Below, one piece after another: positions 1 through 7,437 of a stretch of DNA of 29,475 nucleotides; the first letter of the stretch is position 1; the number at the start of each line of letters is the position of its first letter. A program made the position numbers and the translations under genes. Origin of the DNA: JAWXUU01 sp044426085. GTDB lineage: Bacteria; Bacillota; Clostridia; Christensenellales; CAMQZB01. Under the pieces are notes generated by a model that was not told the DNA's origin, searched no databases, and was given only the letters and a program-made list of their open reading frames with translations. Location of the stretch: assembly GCA_044426085.1 (NCBI GenBank), contig JAWXUU010000018.1, positions 1 to 29,475 on the forward strand, in the 5' to 3' direction.

Positions 1-43
1 CTTGCCTTTTATGGTGTTTTGTAGTAATTATATTATAATAGGC

Positions 44-86
44 AAAGAGCAAAAACGCAAGATTTTATCTCGCATTTCTGCTCTTT
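44..86 (-). terminator. Hairpin downstream of the kinase operon
   Basis: A stem of about 20 pairs (44-63 with 67-86) closes on a 3-nt loop. Three positions are A-C mismatches on the plus strand but G-U wobbles on the minus strand, so the fold is far better as minus-strand RNA. It lies downstream of the minus-strand kinase gene and probably ends that operon. The T-run after it on the minus strand is poor, so it may protect an mRNA end rather than terminate transcription. Confidence 0.45.
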
Positions 87-145
87 TTTTGTCGGGACTT
101 TTGATACAGCCCCTTTTTATTATATTCTATTTATATTTTGATTGT

Positions 146-216
146 ATTTTATTTATTTGTATTTTAATTGCATTTTATTTATTTGCATTTTATTTATTTG
201 TATTTTAATTGCATTT
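146..216. repeat. AT-rich direct repeat next to the kinase stop codon
   Basis: A 30-bp AT-rich string at 146-175 recurs unchanged at 187-216, with a shorter related unit (172-186) between them, giving a 41-bp period. It lies just beyond the stop codon of the kinase gene. A 68-codon plus-strand frame over this stretch is rich in Phe, Tyr and Leu only because of the repeat. Confidence 0.7.
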
Positions 217-225
217 ATTTTGCAA

Positions 226-1509
226 TCATAAGATCACACAGCAAGTGAACACGTTGTTTTCTGCGGAAAATTCCACTTGACCTTCGTATTTTTCGACGAT
301 TGCCACAATACTGCTTATTCCAATACCTGTTCGCATAAGGTTGATTGGAATGCCATCTTTGTTGAAAGCCACGTTATCTTTGCAATTGTTTTTGCAGATG
401 ATAACTGTTTTTTCAAGCTTATCATAAATAGATACCGATATAAACTTATCGATTTGTTTTGAAGTCAAAACACCGTTGATTGCATTTTCAAACATGTTTG
501 AAAAAAGAACCGTGATATCTTGGTGATGTAGCATGGAATCTTCCGAAAACTTCACGCTAGCAGAAAAGTTGATACCCTTTGCTTTCGCCTTGTTTTCAAA
601 GATTGTCAAGATGCTGTTTGCTGTGTTGTTTTCGCAATGTCGCACAAGGCTGTCCACAATTGCCATTTCTTCAAATTCCGAAAGATATTTTATCGCTTCT
701 TCCGTGTTCCCCTTTGAAAGAGTTTCAAGCAAGAACAGATTGTGATGTCGCATATCATGACGCGCCCTTCGCGTGCTTTCTTCGGCATCTTTCATACCCG
801 CAATTTGGCTTTCGTAAATCCTTGCTTGCAAAAGTTCCACCTTTTGTTCTTCGATAGTTTGCATATACATTATCGTTTTGAAAATGATAACATACATACC
901 CCCCATAATAAGCAAAAATACGATATAAATAAACAATTCTTCCGCAGAATAATACCAAATGTTATTTCCTGTTACGGTGATATGAATCAACATAACGCTG
1001 AAAAGTAGCGAAGCGGAAATAAGAAGCCACCAGTTTTTGTTGTTTTTAAATTTCATAGATTTTATAAGATTTTGAATTGGCTTGCCCGCAAAAACACCCG
1101 TCGCAAGATACATCGCCATTTGCATTGCCCCTGTCGCCAAATAATTCCAAGCAAAAAGCCAGTTGGATAAAATAAACGAAACAGTCCAAGACAGCGTGTA
1201 GAAATTCAAATATACCGAAAACAAAAACGACTTTTTCAGCACTCCATCGTCGGATAAAACAAAGTATACCCCGATTGAAAGAGACATCGTGACAAGATAC
1301 GAAAGTACAAACATAATGTCGCTATAAAAATATGCTGCACCAAGCCCGATTGCTATTGAACCCGCAAACACAAGTGTCATCACAATAATATTTGTTTTCT
1401 TTGGATATCTGGCAAAGTTCGCAATGAAGGATATCCCCGCCGCATGACAAACAAACATCTGAATAATTCGCGTTGCCGAAACCCAGTCTAGCCCTATTTC
1501 TATATCCAT
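226..1509 (-). CDS. GHKL sensor histidine kinase (AgrC/VirS-like)
   Basis: This is the membrane sensor kinase of a two-component system. Residues 1-215 hold about six hydrophobic helices without a large extracellular domain, as in peptide-sensing HPK10 kinases such as AgrC and VirS. A short coiled segment leads to the phospho-acceptor region RARHDMRHH (His251). The GHKL ATPase domain follows, with N-box SNMFENAI (337-344, Asn342) and G-box GIGISSI (395-401). The length of 427 aa is normal for the family. The ATG follows AAGGAG, and the gene starts 3 bp after the stop of the LytTR regulator, so both form one operon. No AgrB/AgrD-like peptide gene is visible in the window, so the signal is unknown. 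The family call is firm; the ligand is not predictable. Confidence 0.9.
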   Translation of the reverse strand: MDIEIGLDWVSATRIIQMFVCHAAGISFIANFARYPKKTNIIVMTLVFAGSIAIGLGAAYFYSDIMFVLSYLVTMSLSIGVYFVLSDDGVLKKSFLFSVYLNFYTLSWTVSFILSNWLFAWNYLATGAMQMAMYLATGVFAGKPIQNLIKSMKFKNNKNWWLLISASLLFSVMLIHITVTGNNIWYYSAEELFIYIVFLLIMGGMYVIIFKTIMYMQTIEEQKVELLQARIYESQIAGMKDAEESTRRARHDMRHHNLFLLETLSKGNTEEAIKYLSEFEEMAIVDSLVRHCENNTANSILTIFENKAKAKGINFSASVKFSEDSMLHHQDITVLFSNMFENAINGVLTSKQIDKFISVSIYDKLEKTVIICKNNCKDNVAFNKDGIPINLMRTGIGISSIVAIVEKYEGQVEFSAENNVFTCCVIL

Positions 1510-1512
1510 ATG

Positions 1513-2235
1513 TTAATTCTCCTTATAATATGCAAAATACCCGTCCTTAACCTTTCTATAATATCCGCGCGGAATAAATGTGCTTTTTCTTGTTGACATA
1601 GTGATAGTTTTGCCTGTGACCACGCGAACGTGTTGATAGTTTATTATGCAAGTTTTGCCCAAAGCAATGAAGTTTTTGCTGTGCAAAAGCATATCGCACA
1701 TCTCGCCAAACGTCATGCGCACAATGATTGATTCGCCCGTTTTCAAATGCACGTTTTGATAGTGCAACGATGTTTCCACATGGGTGATATCATATATGCT
1801 CACTTGCTTTGTCACATCTTGGTTGGATAAAATAATAAAGCTTGGCTTTGTTATTTCCACCCTTTCTATTGCCTTATCAACCGCACTATAAAATTGGCTT
1901 CTATCAATTGGTTTGACAAGATACTGCACAGCATCCACGGCAAATGCCGTAAAAATGTGCTCTTTTGAAGATGAAACAAAAATTATTTGCCCAGAAAAGT
2001 CTTTATCTCTTAACTCTTTTGCAATCACGTCACCACTTTTTTCGCCCATGTATATATCAAGCAGTATCAAATCGAACAACTCACCTTCTGCAATTGCAGT
2101 TTGCAAGTCTTCACCTGAAACAAAAACGCTAACTTCATATTCAAACGATAGATGTTCGTTTTTATATTCCGACAACAGTGTGGAAATCTCTTTTGCGGAT
2201 TTCTTTTCATCTTCACAAATCGCAATATTAATCAT
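1513..2235 (-). CDS. LytTR-family response regulator
   Basis: A 240-aa DNA-binding response regulator. The receiver domain (1-120) has the acidic pair Glu8/Asp9, the phospho-acceptor Asp60 in LILLDIYMG and the conserved Lys108 in LVKP. Residues about 131-235 form a LytTR DNA-binding domain with the typical motifs HVETSLHYQNVHLKTGE and FIALGKTCIINYQHV. It is the first gene of an operon with the GHKL kinase 3 bp downstream, and the two are almost certainly partners. LytTR regulators of this type usually control bacteriocin, competence or virulence-like loci and often their own operon. No clear LytTR direct-repeat site was recognised upstream. A consensus-like promoter and a 5' UTR hairpin precede the gene. 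Confidence 0.92.
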   Translation of the reverse strand: MINIAICEDEKKSAKEISTLLSEYKNEHLSFEYEVSVFVSGEDLQTAIAEGELFDLILLDIYMGEKSGDVIAKELRDKDFSGQIIFVSSSKEHIFTAFAVDAVQYLVKPIDRSQFYSAVDKAIERVEITKPSFIILSNQDVTKQVSIYDITHVETSLHYQNVHLKTGESIIVRMTFGEMCDMLLHSKNFIALGKTCIINYQHVRVVTGKTITMSTRKSTFIPRGYYRKVKDGYFAYYKEN

Positions 2236-2280
2236 TCACATTCCCCCAAAAATTATTTATCTCGTGTAATCTATTCGTTT

Positions 2281-2370
2281 GCTATATCACTATGAATTGA
2301 TATAGCGTCGATAGTATAATAGTATTAAATATCCTACTAAATTTATATCATAAATTAGTTGATTTTTCAA
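2281..2370 (-). promoter_or_regulatory. Promoter and leader hairpin of the LytTR/GHKL operon
   Basis: On the minus strand TTGAAA (2365-2370) is followed after 17 bp by TATAAA (2342-2347). In the predicted 5' UTR, GCTATATCA (2281-2289) and its exact reverse complement (2298-2306) form a 9-bp stem with an 8-nt loop. It could be an operator or an mRNA leader structure. Confidence 0.55.
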
Positions 2371-2436
2371 GTCCTTATTATGCATTTTTAAAAGTATGTC
2401 GTTTTTTGGCACAATTAGCACTTTTGTAACAAGAAA

Positions 2437-2467
2437 TAAGAACTTGGCATACTTTGCCAAGTTCTTA
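2437..2467 (-). terminator. Terminator of the NSS symporter gene
   Basis: Perfect 13-bp arms at 2437-2449 and 2455-2467 enclose a 5-nt loop, about 40 bp past the symporter stop. The T-run on the minus strand is short and interrupted. Confidence 0.65.
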
Positions 2468-2505
2468 CAATGTTGATATTTTTTATATTTTTTTGATATT
2501 ATGTG

Positions 2506-3867
2506 TTATCCAATAATTCCGAATCCTGAAAGGAAAATCAAAATGATAAGCACAGGGATAAGGTATTTGATACAAATTTTCCAGAAGCCATACCAAGCGA
2601 ATTTGTATTCTCCGCCTGCTGTGATAATATCGCGGGCTTTTTCTGGTTTCCAGATATAGCCAACAAACACAACAGTCAAAAGACCAACAACTGGCATCAA
2701 AACTTTTGCTGAAATTGCGTCCATGAAGTCGAAGAAGTTCAATCCAAACATAGTGAATCCGCCCCAAATACCATATGAAAGTGAAGCAATTGAGCCCAAA
2801 ACAGCGATTAGCGCTGTTATCACGATGATTGATTTTTTTCTGCTCCAACCTAGTTTATCCATAAGGAAAACCGATGGGATTTCCATCATAGCAATAGAAG
2901 TTGTGAATGCAGCGAAAAGTGCCAAAAGGAAGAAAATCGCTGTGAAAATTGGTCCTGCAATAGTTCCAAATTCCGCAAAAATGCTTGGGATTGTAACAAA
3001 CAGCAATCCAACACCTTGACCAGGTTCAAATCCGAATGCGAAAACCGCTGGCAAGATTGCAAGCCCTGCGAGCATTGCAACACCTGTATCAACAAGCGCA
3101 ACTTGGATTGAAGCTTTTGCGATGTTTTGTTTGCCTTTAAGGTAGCTACCATAAGCGACAACAACACCTGTGCCTAGCGACATAGAGAAGAACACTTGAC
3201 CAAGTGCGGCAACGAGCATTTCGCTTGAGAACTTAGAAAAATCAGGTTTGAACATCCAAACAACACCTTCCCAAGCACCGTCAAGAGTGAGCGAACGAAT
3301 CGCAACCACAACAAGCATAACAAAAAGTGCTGGCATCATGAAGTTGCCCACTTTTTCAAGACCTTTCGCAACACCGCGAAGGCAGATTATCATTGTTACT
3401 CCAAGGAACACCAAATGCCAAATAATCGGTGTTATTGGCGTTGCAATAAGCGTGTTGAAAGCTTCAGAAGCTGCATCACCAGTTGCGATACCAGTTGTTA
3501 CAGACTGTGCGAAATACGCCGCAACCCAACCGCCAACAACAGAATAGTATGCAAACATTGCAACGCAGGCAAGAACGCCCATAAATCCGACAATTCCCCA
3601 CCATTTTTTTGCGCCTGCTTCTTTTGCGACTTCTTCAAATGCCGGAACAGCACTCTTTTTAGTGTGTACACCCAAAACAGTTTCTGCAAGAACAATTGGA
3701 ACTGCAACAATCAACAAAATGATTAGATAAGTGAAGATAAACACCCCACCACCGTAGTAACCCGTGAGATACGGGAATTTCCAAAGATTGCCAAGCCCTA
3801 CTGCAGAGCCGGCAGCTGCCATGATAAAACCAATCTTGGTTTTAAACCCATCGCGTTCGTTATCCAT
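2506..3867 (-). CDS. NSS-family sodium-dependent symporter
   Basis: A neurotransmitter:sodium symporter (SNF) family protein of 453 aa that couples Na+ entry to uptake of an amino acid or similar small substrate. The N-terminus carries the family signature: GFIMAAAGSAVGLGNLWKFP (about residues 12-31), which builds the unwound TM1 with the Na+ and substrate sites. Eleven to twelve hydrophobic helices follow, ending at GFGIIG, which suits bacterial members such as MhsT and Tyt1. The ATG lies after GAGGGG, and a promoter is found directly upstream. It is monocistronic, with its own terminator. The substrate cannot be read from the sequence; amino acids such as tyrosine or tryptophan are typical of bacterial homologues. 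Confidence 0.92.
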   Translation of the reverse strand: MDNERDGFKTKIGFIMAAAGSAVGLGNLWKFPYLTGYYGGGVFIFTYLIILLIVAVPIVLAETVLGVHTKKSAVPAFEEVAKEAGAKKWWGIVGFMGVLACVAMFAYYSVVGGWVAAYFAQSVTTGIATGDAASEAFNTLIATPITPIIWHLVFLGVTMIICLRGVAKGLEKVGNFMMPALFVMLVVVAIRSLTLDGAWEGVVWMFKPDFSKFSSEMLVAALGQVFFSMSLGTGVVVAYGSYLKGKQNIAKASIQVALVDTGVAMLAGLAILPAVFAFGFEPGQGVGLLFVTIPSIFAEFGTIAGPIFTAIFFLLALFAAFTTSIAMMEIPSVFLMDKLGWSRKKSIIVITALIAVLGSIASLSYGIWGGFTMFGLNFFDFMDAISAKVLMPVVGLLTVVFVGYIWKPEKARDIITAGGEYKFAWYGFWKICIKYLIPVLIILIFLSGFGIIG

Positions 3868-3909
3868 AATTTAAACCCCTCTTTTTTCTTTTGCATAAAA
3901 TGCAATAAA

Positions 3910-3938
3910 ATTATACCACAGGAATTGGAAAAAATCAA
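3910..3938 (-). promoter_or_regulatory. Promoter of the NSS symporter gene
   Basis: TTGATT (3933-3938) and TATAAT (3910-3915) on the minus strand are separated by 17 bp, with a TG-type extension just upstream of the -10. A small hairpin (TTGCAT, loop, ATGCAA, near 3893-3907) lies in the leader before the ribosome binding site. Confidence 0.7.
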
Positions 3939-3978
3939 TAGTATTGGGTGGGAAAAAAATTACATAAAGAGTTATTTT

Positions 3979-4096
3979 AGCGTACGCGATGGGGACGTCC
4001 TTGGATTTTTAGCGTACGTGATGGGGACGTCCTTGAATTTTTAACGTACGTGATGGGGACGTCCTTGGATTTTTAGCGTACGCAACGTATACTCCT
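3979..4096. repeat. 32-bp tandem repeat array with two palindromes per unit
   Basis: Three head-to-tail units of exactly 32 bp (3979-4010, 4011-4042, 4043-4074) differ at only a few positions. A decayed fourth unit starts at 4075. Each unit contains the palindrome GGACGTCC inside GGGGACGTCCTTG. The second and third units, and the start of the fourth, also show GTACG-type self-complementary sequence (CGTACG). The array is GC-richer than its surroundings and lies between the nitroreductase terminator and the symporter promoter. It resembles a REP-like intergenic element; no transposase was found nearby. Confidence 0.85.
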
Positions 4097-4161
4097 TTGA
4101 TTTATATCTGCAATTTTATTTGCCACTTGAATTGAAAGGTGAAAGACTGCGGATATCGCAT

Positions 4162-4189
4162 AAAAAAAGAGCACCTTTTCAGATGCCCT
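4162..4189 (-). terminator. Terminator of the nitroreductase gene
   Basis: As minus-strand RNA, 4181-4189 pairs with 4168-4176 around a 4-nt loop. Two pairs are G-U wobbles. A run of seven T follows (4162-4168). Confidence 0.75.
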
Positions 4190-4196
4190 TTTGCTT

Positions 4197-4272
4197 GATT
4201 GTGCAGTTTTGATTGTGCAGTTTTGAATTGCAGTTTTGATTGCCGTTTGATATTGCAATTTGAATTGCAGTT
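4197..4272. repeat. Degenerate repeats of ATTGCAGTTTTG type
   Basis: Five to six imperfect copies of a 12-14 bp unit (GATTGTGCAGTTTT and variants such as AATTGCAGTTTT) lie in tandem between the nitroreductase stop codon and its terminator. They would be transcribed in the 3' UTR. Confidence 0.65.
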
Positions 4273-4275
4273 TTC

Positions 4276-4857
4276 TTATTTTGAAATCACGATATCGGCA
4301 AGTTTACGTTTTGGAACGTAGTGCACATCATTATCGTCGCGATAGTATTTATGACTTTCGCCATTTTCGATTTCCACCATAACAATTTCTTCGCAAGGCT
4401 TGCCAATTGCCACGATAAGCAGCGGCGAGATATTATCATCAAACCCGAGTGTTTTTGAAACTTCGCCCGCAGGAAAATTGCCAATCATGCAACCGCCAAG
4501 CCCCATTTCCACCGCGCCGAGAAGCATTGTTTGAGCCACGATGCCAACATCTTTTAGGTATCTGCCTAGTGCAGAATCAATTTTTGTGTCTTGACAAATC
4601 ACAATAAAGCCAGTGGGACACTCGCCATCGTGTGGGAGTTGCAATTCTGGCAATGCTTTTGCCCATTTTGTCATTTTTTGAACGACTGCGACTTCTTCGC
4701 TTTCGTATGCCAAATAATATTTCAGCGGTTGTGCGTTCACGCTTGAAGGAGTAAGCCTTGCCATTTCCACAAGTGAAAGCAATTCTTCTTTTGTGATTTT
4801 ACGCGAGTGATCGTATCCGCGATAACTTCTGTTTTTCTTGACCAAATCAATAAACAT
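4276..4857 (-). CDS. Nitroreductase-family flavoprotein
   Basis: A 193-aa FMN-dependent oxidoreductase of the nitroreductase fold, a cytoplasmic enzyme that uses NAD(P)H to reduce nitro groups, quinones or similar acceptors. Typical features are the FMN phosphate-binding N-terminus KKNRSYRGYD (8-17), the segment TPSSVNAQPLKYYLAY and the glycine-rich MGLGGCMIGNFP stretch. The length fits the small single-domain group (about 170-200 aa). The ATG follows a GAAAGGTAGGG ribosome binding site and a TATAAT promoter, and the gene is monocistronic. The physiological substrate is unknown. Confidence 0.9.
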   Translation of the reverse strand: MFIDLVKKNRSYRGYDHSRKITKEELLSLVEMARLTPSSVNAQPLKYYLAYESEEVAVVQKMTKWAKALPELQLPHDGECPTGFIVICQDTKIDSALGRYLKDVGIVAQTMLLGAVEMGLGGCMIGNFPAGEVSKTLGFDDNISPLLIVAIGKPCEEIVMVEIENGESHKYYRDDNDVHYVPKRKLADIVISK

Positions 4858-4883
4858 AATAAACCCTACCTTTCATTTTTCTT

Positions 4884-4912
4884 ATTATAACACCAAAAAG
4901 AAATTAAAACAA
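4884..4912 (-). promoter_or_regulatory. Promoter of the nitroreductase gene
   Basis: TTGTTT (4907-4912), a 17-bp spacer and a perfect TATAAT (4884-4889) on the minus strand. Confidence 0.65.
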
Positions 4913-4974
4913 GTTTTTATCCCGAAAAAATGCAAAAGGCAAATCATAGCGTATTTTCAACATACAAAGCGACT

Positions 4975-4996
4975 AAAAAAAGCCCCCAACGGGGGC
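4975..4996 (-). terminator. Terminator of the DUF554 gene
   Basis: GCCCCC (4982-4987) pairs with GGGGGC (4991-4996) over a 3-nt loop. It is followed on the minus strand by seven T (4975-4981), a textbook intrinsic terminator. Confidence 0.88.
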
Positions 4997-5040
4997 ATTG
5001 CAAGGAGACACCAAAGAAACTTTCAATTTAATATTTGCCC

Positions 5041-5071
5041 TTGCCACCAAGTTAGGCTTGCTTGGTGGCAA
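5041..5071. other. Second hairpin in the DUF554 3' region
   Basis: TTGCCACCAAG (5041-5051) and its exact reverse complement (5061-5071) form an 11-bp stem with a 9-nt loop. It lies between the DUF554 stop and the intrinsic terminator. There is no T-run on the minus strand, so it is more likely an mRNA-stabilising or processed 3' structure than a terminator. Confidence 0.5.
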
Positions 5072-5103
5072 AAGGTTTTTCTTGCATGTTTATTTTGTTA
5101 TTT

Positions 5104-5826
5104 TTATATTAGCCCATATAAATAAACCGCCAAATACCACAGTGGTGGAATAGCGATTGCGGGGAGCATGTTTGCCGTTTTGATGCGCGGGATAGAAAGG
5201 AAATTAAGCCCGATGCACACCACAAGGCAGTATCCCACCATGCAGATTTCAGTCAGCAATTCCCCCGCCAAAATTGGATAAAGGAAACTTGCGCCCAATG
5301 TGATTGCGCCTTGATAAATCAAGATTGGGATTGAAGCAAAAATCACGCCACCGCCAAGCGTTGCAGAAAGCACGATTGCAGAAACACCGTCGAGTATGCT
5401 CTTGATAAAAAGCACCGAAGGGTCGCCATAAAGTCCGTCGTTGAGCGAGCCAATGATTGCCATTGCACCCACACAATAAATCAGCGTGCCGTTCACAAAG
5501 CTGTGCGCAAACCCCGAAAGTTTAAACTTTTCTTCCACCGTTTTGGAAAGTGAATTCAGCCTTTGGTCAATCTTGCAAAGTTCACCCAAAAACGTGCCAA
5601 TCACAAGTGACAAAACAAGCATAAGTTCTCCGCCACTAGAAAGCACACCACCGCCGTCAGCAGAAATCATGGATGTGATTATGCCATTCAGCCCAATCAC
5701 AACAACCGCGATTCCAAGCGCCTTGTTCATAGACTCTTCATAATCCTTATTCACACCTTTTTTCAAAAATAACCCAATGATGCCACCGCCCGCAATAGCC
5801 CCAGCATTCACCAATGTTCCAACCAT
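5104..5826 (-). CDS. DUF554 membrane protein (YdfK/YqgA family)
   Basis: An integral membrane protein of 240 aa with about seven hydrophobic helices, belonging to DUF554. The family opens with a GT(L/I)VNA motif followed by a glycine-rich first helix, here MVGTLVNAGAIAGGGIIGLF. That alignment and a GAAGGAAG ribosome binding site 7 bp upstream fix the start at 5826; a longer frame reaching 5853 has no ribosome binding site. The function of DUF554 proteins is not established. The gene is monocistronic, with a TATAAT promoter and a GC-rich terminator. Confidence 0.88.
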   Translation of the reverse strand: MVGTLVNAGAIAGGGIIGLFLKKGVNKDYEESMNKALGIAVVVIGLNGIITSMISADGGGVLSSGGELMLVLSLVIGTFLGELCKIDQRLNSLSKTVEEKFKLSGFAHSFVNGTLIYCVGAMAIIGSLNDGLYGDPSVLFIKSILDGVSAIVLSATLGGGVIFASIPILIYQGAITLGASFLYPILAGELLTEICMVGYCLVVCIGLNFLSIPRIKTANMLPAIAIPPLWYLAVYLYGLI

Positions 5827-5891
5827 ATATCTTCCTTCAACGCCCAAATCCAAAAGTGCGTTTTTTATTTATTCCGTATCACAACTCGGCT

Positions 5892-5921
5892 ATTATATCA
5901 CGTTTGAAATATAAAAATCAA
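5892..5921 (-). promoter_or_regulatory. Promoter of the DUF554 gene
   Basis: TTGATT (5916-5921), an 18-bp spacer and TATAAT (5892-5897) on the minus strand. Confidence 0.6.
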
Positions 5922-5970
5922 CACATCAAGCAACCAAAAATAAAATATACCGCAAGGTTTCATCAACAAA

Positions 5971-5995
5971 AGCAGTCTTGAAATTCAAGACTGCT
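5971..5995 (-). terminator. Terminator of the Rrf2/ABC/flavin operon
   Basis: Perfect 10-bp arms AGCAGTCTTG (5971-5980) and CAAGACTGCT (5986-5995) enclose a 5-nt loop, about 50 bp past the last gene of the operon. A short T-run follows on either strand, so it may also work in the opposite direction. Confidence 0.7.
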
Positions 5996-6043
5996 CTTTT
6001 GCACTGGTTTTGTTTTTTTGATATATTATATTTGCGTTATATC

Positions 6044-6706
6044 TCAATAAATTATCGCTGATTTTGGGCAATTTTCCACGCAGTCGCCACATTCGTCGCA
6101 GTGGGTGTTATCGATTGAATAAACGCCATTTTTTTGGGAAATCGCAAGGAATGAACACTTATTTTTGCAGATCCCACAGCCGATGCATTTTTCAATATCG
6201 ATTTTGAGACCTTTATATTTAACCTTGCCACCGTTATATGAAAAATATTTACGATTCAGCTTTGTTTCCCTTTCGATTTTTTCAAAGTCGTAGTCGAATA
6301 TGTCGCCGTTTCCGCTTTCTATGCACATCACAACCATTGCTGGATATTGGATTTGATCTGCAATGCAAAAATTGAAAATGGGATTTTGTTTGCTTTTGAT
6401 TTCATCCATACCCACCTCGCAAACTTTGCCCGTCATGCGGATTGCGTAGCCACCATCAAATGTTGGCGCACCATTTTCATCGTGCACAACTTTCGTGTCG
6501 GCACTAAGTCCGCAAAGCGAGATGTTTCCGTTTGCTTTCAGGTGTTTATAAAAATCCTTTGTGTACATCGTCATGAAATATATGCCATTTTCGTCGTAGC
6601 CACGAAGGTGGGCAATTCTGCTGACTGGTTGGTTTTGTGCGTCCACTGTTGTGAAGCTTAAACAGCCGATTTTATCAAAGGCTTGATAGATTTCTTTTAT
6701 TTCCAT
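6044..6706 (-). CDS. Flavin-binding (PNPOx-like) and 2x[4Fe-4S] ferredoxin fusion
   Basis: A 220-aa fusion protein. Residues 1-140 form a pyridoxamine-5'-phosphate-oxidase-like split barrel, a fold that usually binds FMN. The C-terminus is a bacterial ferredoxin with two complete [4Fe-4S] motifs: C174-IG-C177-GI-C180-KNK-C184 and C203-DE-C206-GD-C209-VEN-C213. It is probably a cytoplasmic electron carrier between ferredoxin-type donors and a flavin. It is the last gene of a five-gene operon, 14 bp after the ABC ATPase gene, so the redox protein is expressed together with a transport system. Its electron donor and acceptor are unknown. Similar fusions are common in strict anaerobes. Confidence 0.88.
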   Translation of the reverse strand: MEIKEIYQAFDKIGCLSFTTVDAQNQPVSRIAHLRGYDENGIYFMTMYTKDFYKHLKANGNISLCGLSADTKVVHDENGAPTFDGGYAIRMTGKVCEVGMDEIKSKQNPIFNFCIADQIQYPAMVVMCIESGNGDIFDYDFEKIERETKLNRKYFSYNGGKVKYKGLKIDIEKCIGCGICKNKCSFLAISQKNGVYSIDNTHCDECGDCVENCPKSAIIY

Positions 6707-6720
6707 GATTTTCCCCTTGC

Positions 6721-7437
6721 TTACTTACTTGTGATTTGCAAAAATGATTGCAGTTGTTGTGTTTTTGGGTTTGAAAGACTTTTGCATTCGCCCATTTCCA
6801 CGATTTCGCCCTTATTCATAAAGATAAAATAATCGCAAAATTCTTTCAAAAATTGCATTTCATGAGTTACGAACAAGAATTCTACCCCCGTTTCTTTTAA
6901 TTCTTTGATTGAAGAAAGAACTTCGCCCGACAAAATTGGATCAAGTGATGCCGTTGGCTCGTCAAGAAAAATCAATTCTGGACTTGTTGCAAGTGCCCTT
7001 GCAATTGATGCGCGCTGTGCTTGACCGCCAGAAACTTCTTTGGGAAGCTTGTCTTTTTCCGCTGTTATGTGCAATTTTTCAAGGGATTCTGCTGTGATTT
7101 TTTCACATTGTGGCTTTGAAATGCCTTTGATTTTTTCTAGGATTAGCGTTATATTTTTTTCGATTGTGAGATGTGGAAATAAGTTGTGTTTTTGAAAGAC
7201 ATATCCAATTTTGTTTTGGAACTGCCTTTTGTTTTTTATTGGGTCAAGTCCGTTGATTTGGATTTCGCCTTTTTCAGGCGACTCTATCCCCGCAAGCTGA
7301 CGGAGCAAAGTTGATTTTCCACAGCCTGATTCGCCTATAATTCCCACAGCGCCAACGTTTGAAATTTCAAAATTGATGGAGTTCAAAACCGTTTGATTGC
7401 CGTATATTTTCGTTAGATTGTTTACTTTTATATTCAT
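6721..7437 (-). CDS. Amino-acid-type ABC transporter ATPase
   Basis: The cytoplasmic ATPase of a polar amino acid uptake system (GlnQ/HisP type), 238 aa. Walker A is GESGCGKST (35-43), the Q-loop lies in VFQKHNLFPH, the signature is SGGQAQR, Walker B is LIFLDEPTASLDP, and the switch His is in FVTHEM. The start at 7437 is chosen because MNIKVNNLTKIYG matches the family N-terminus and its ATG overlaps the permease stop codon as TAATG, which implies translational coupling. A longer frame to 7509 would only run into the permease gene. Confidence 0.93.
   Translation of the reverse strand: MNIKVNNLTKIYGNQTVLNSINFEISNVGAVGIIGESGCGKSTLLRQLAGIESPEKGEIQINGLDPIKNKRQFQNKIGYVFQKHNLFPHLTIEKNITLILEKIKGISKPQCEKITAESLEKLHITAEKDKLPKEVSGGQAQRASIARALATSPELIFLDEPTASLDPILSGEVLSSIKELKETGVEFLFVTHEMQFLKEFCDYFIFMNKGEIVEMGECKSLSNPKTQQLQSFLQITSK

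Noticed and set aside
2..208. 68-codon plus-strand frame
   Set aside because: It consists mostly of Phe, Tyr, Leu and Ile from the AT-rich repeat, has no ribosome binding site, and overlaps the hairpin.
1913..2269. 118-codon plus-strand frame
   Set aside because: It is the antisense shadow of the LytTR regulator gene.
3979..4096. Possible CRISPR array
   Set aside because: The units are directly adjacent without unique spacers and there are no cas genes.
4073..4258. 61-codon minus-strand frame across the nitroreductase 3' region
   Set aside because: It is made of the degenerate repeat and the terminator and has no family pattern or ribosome binding site.
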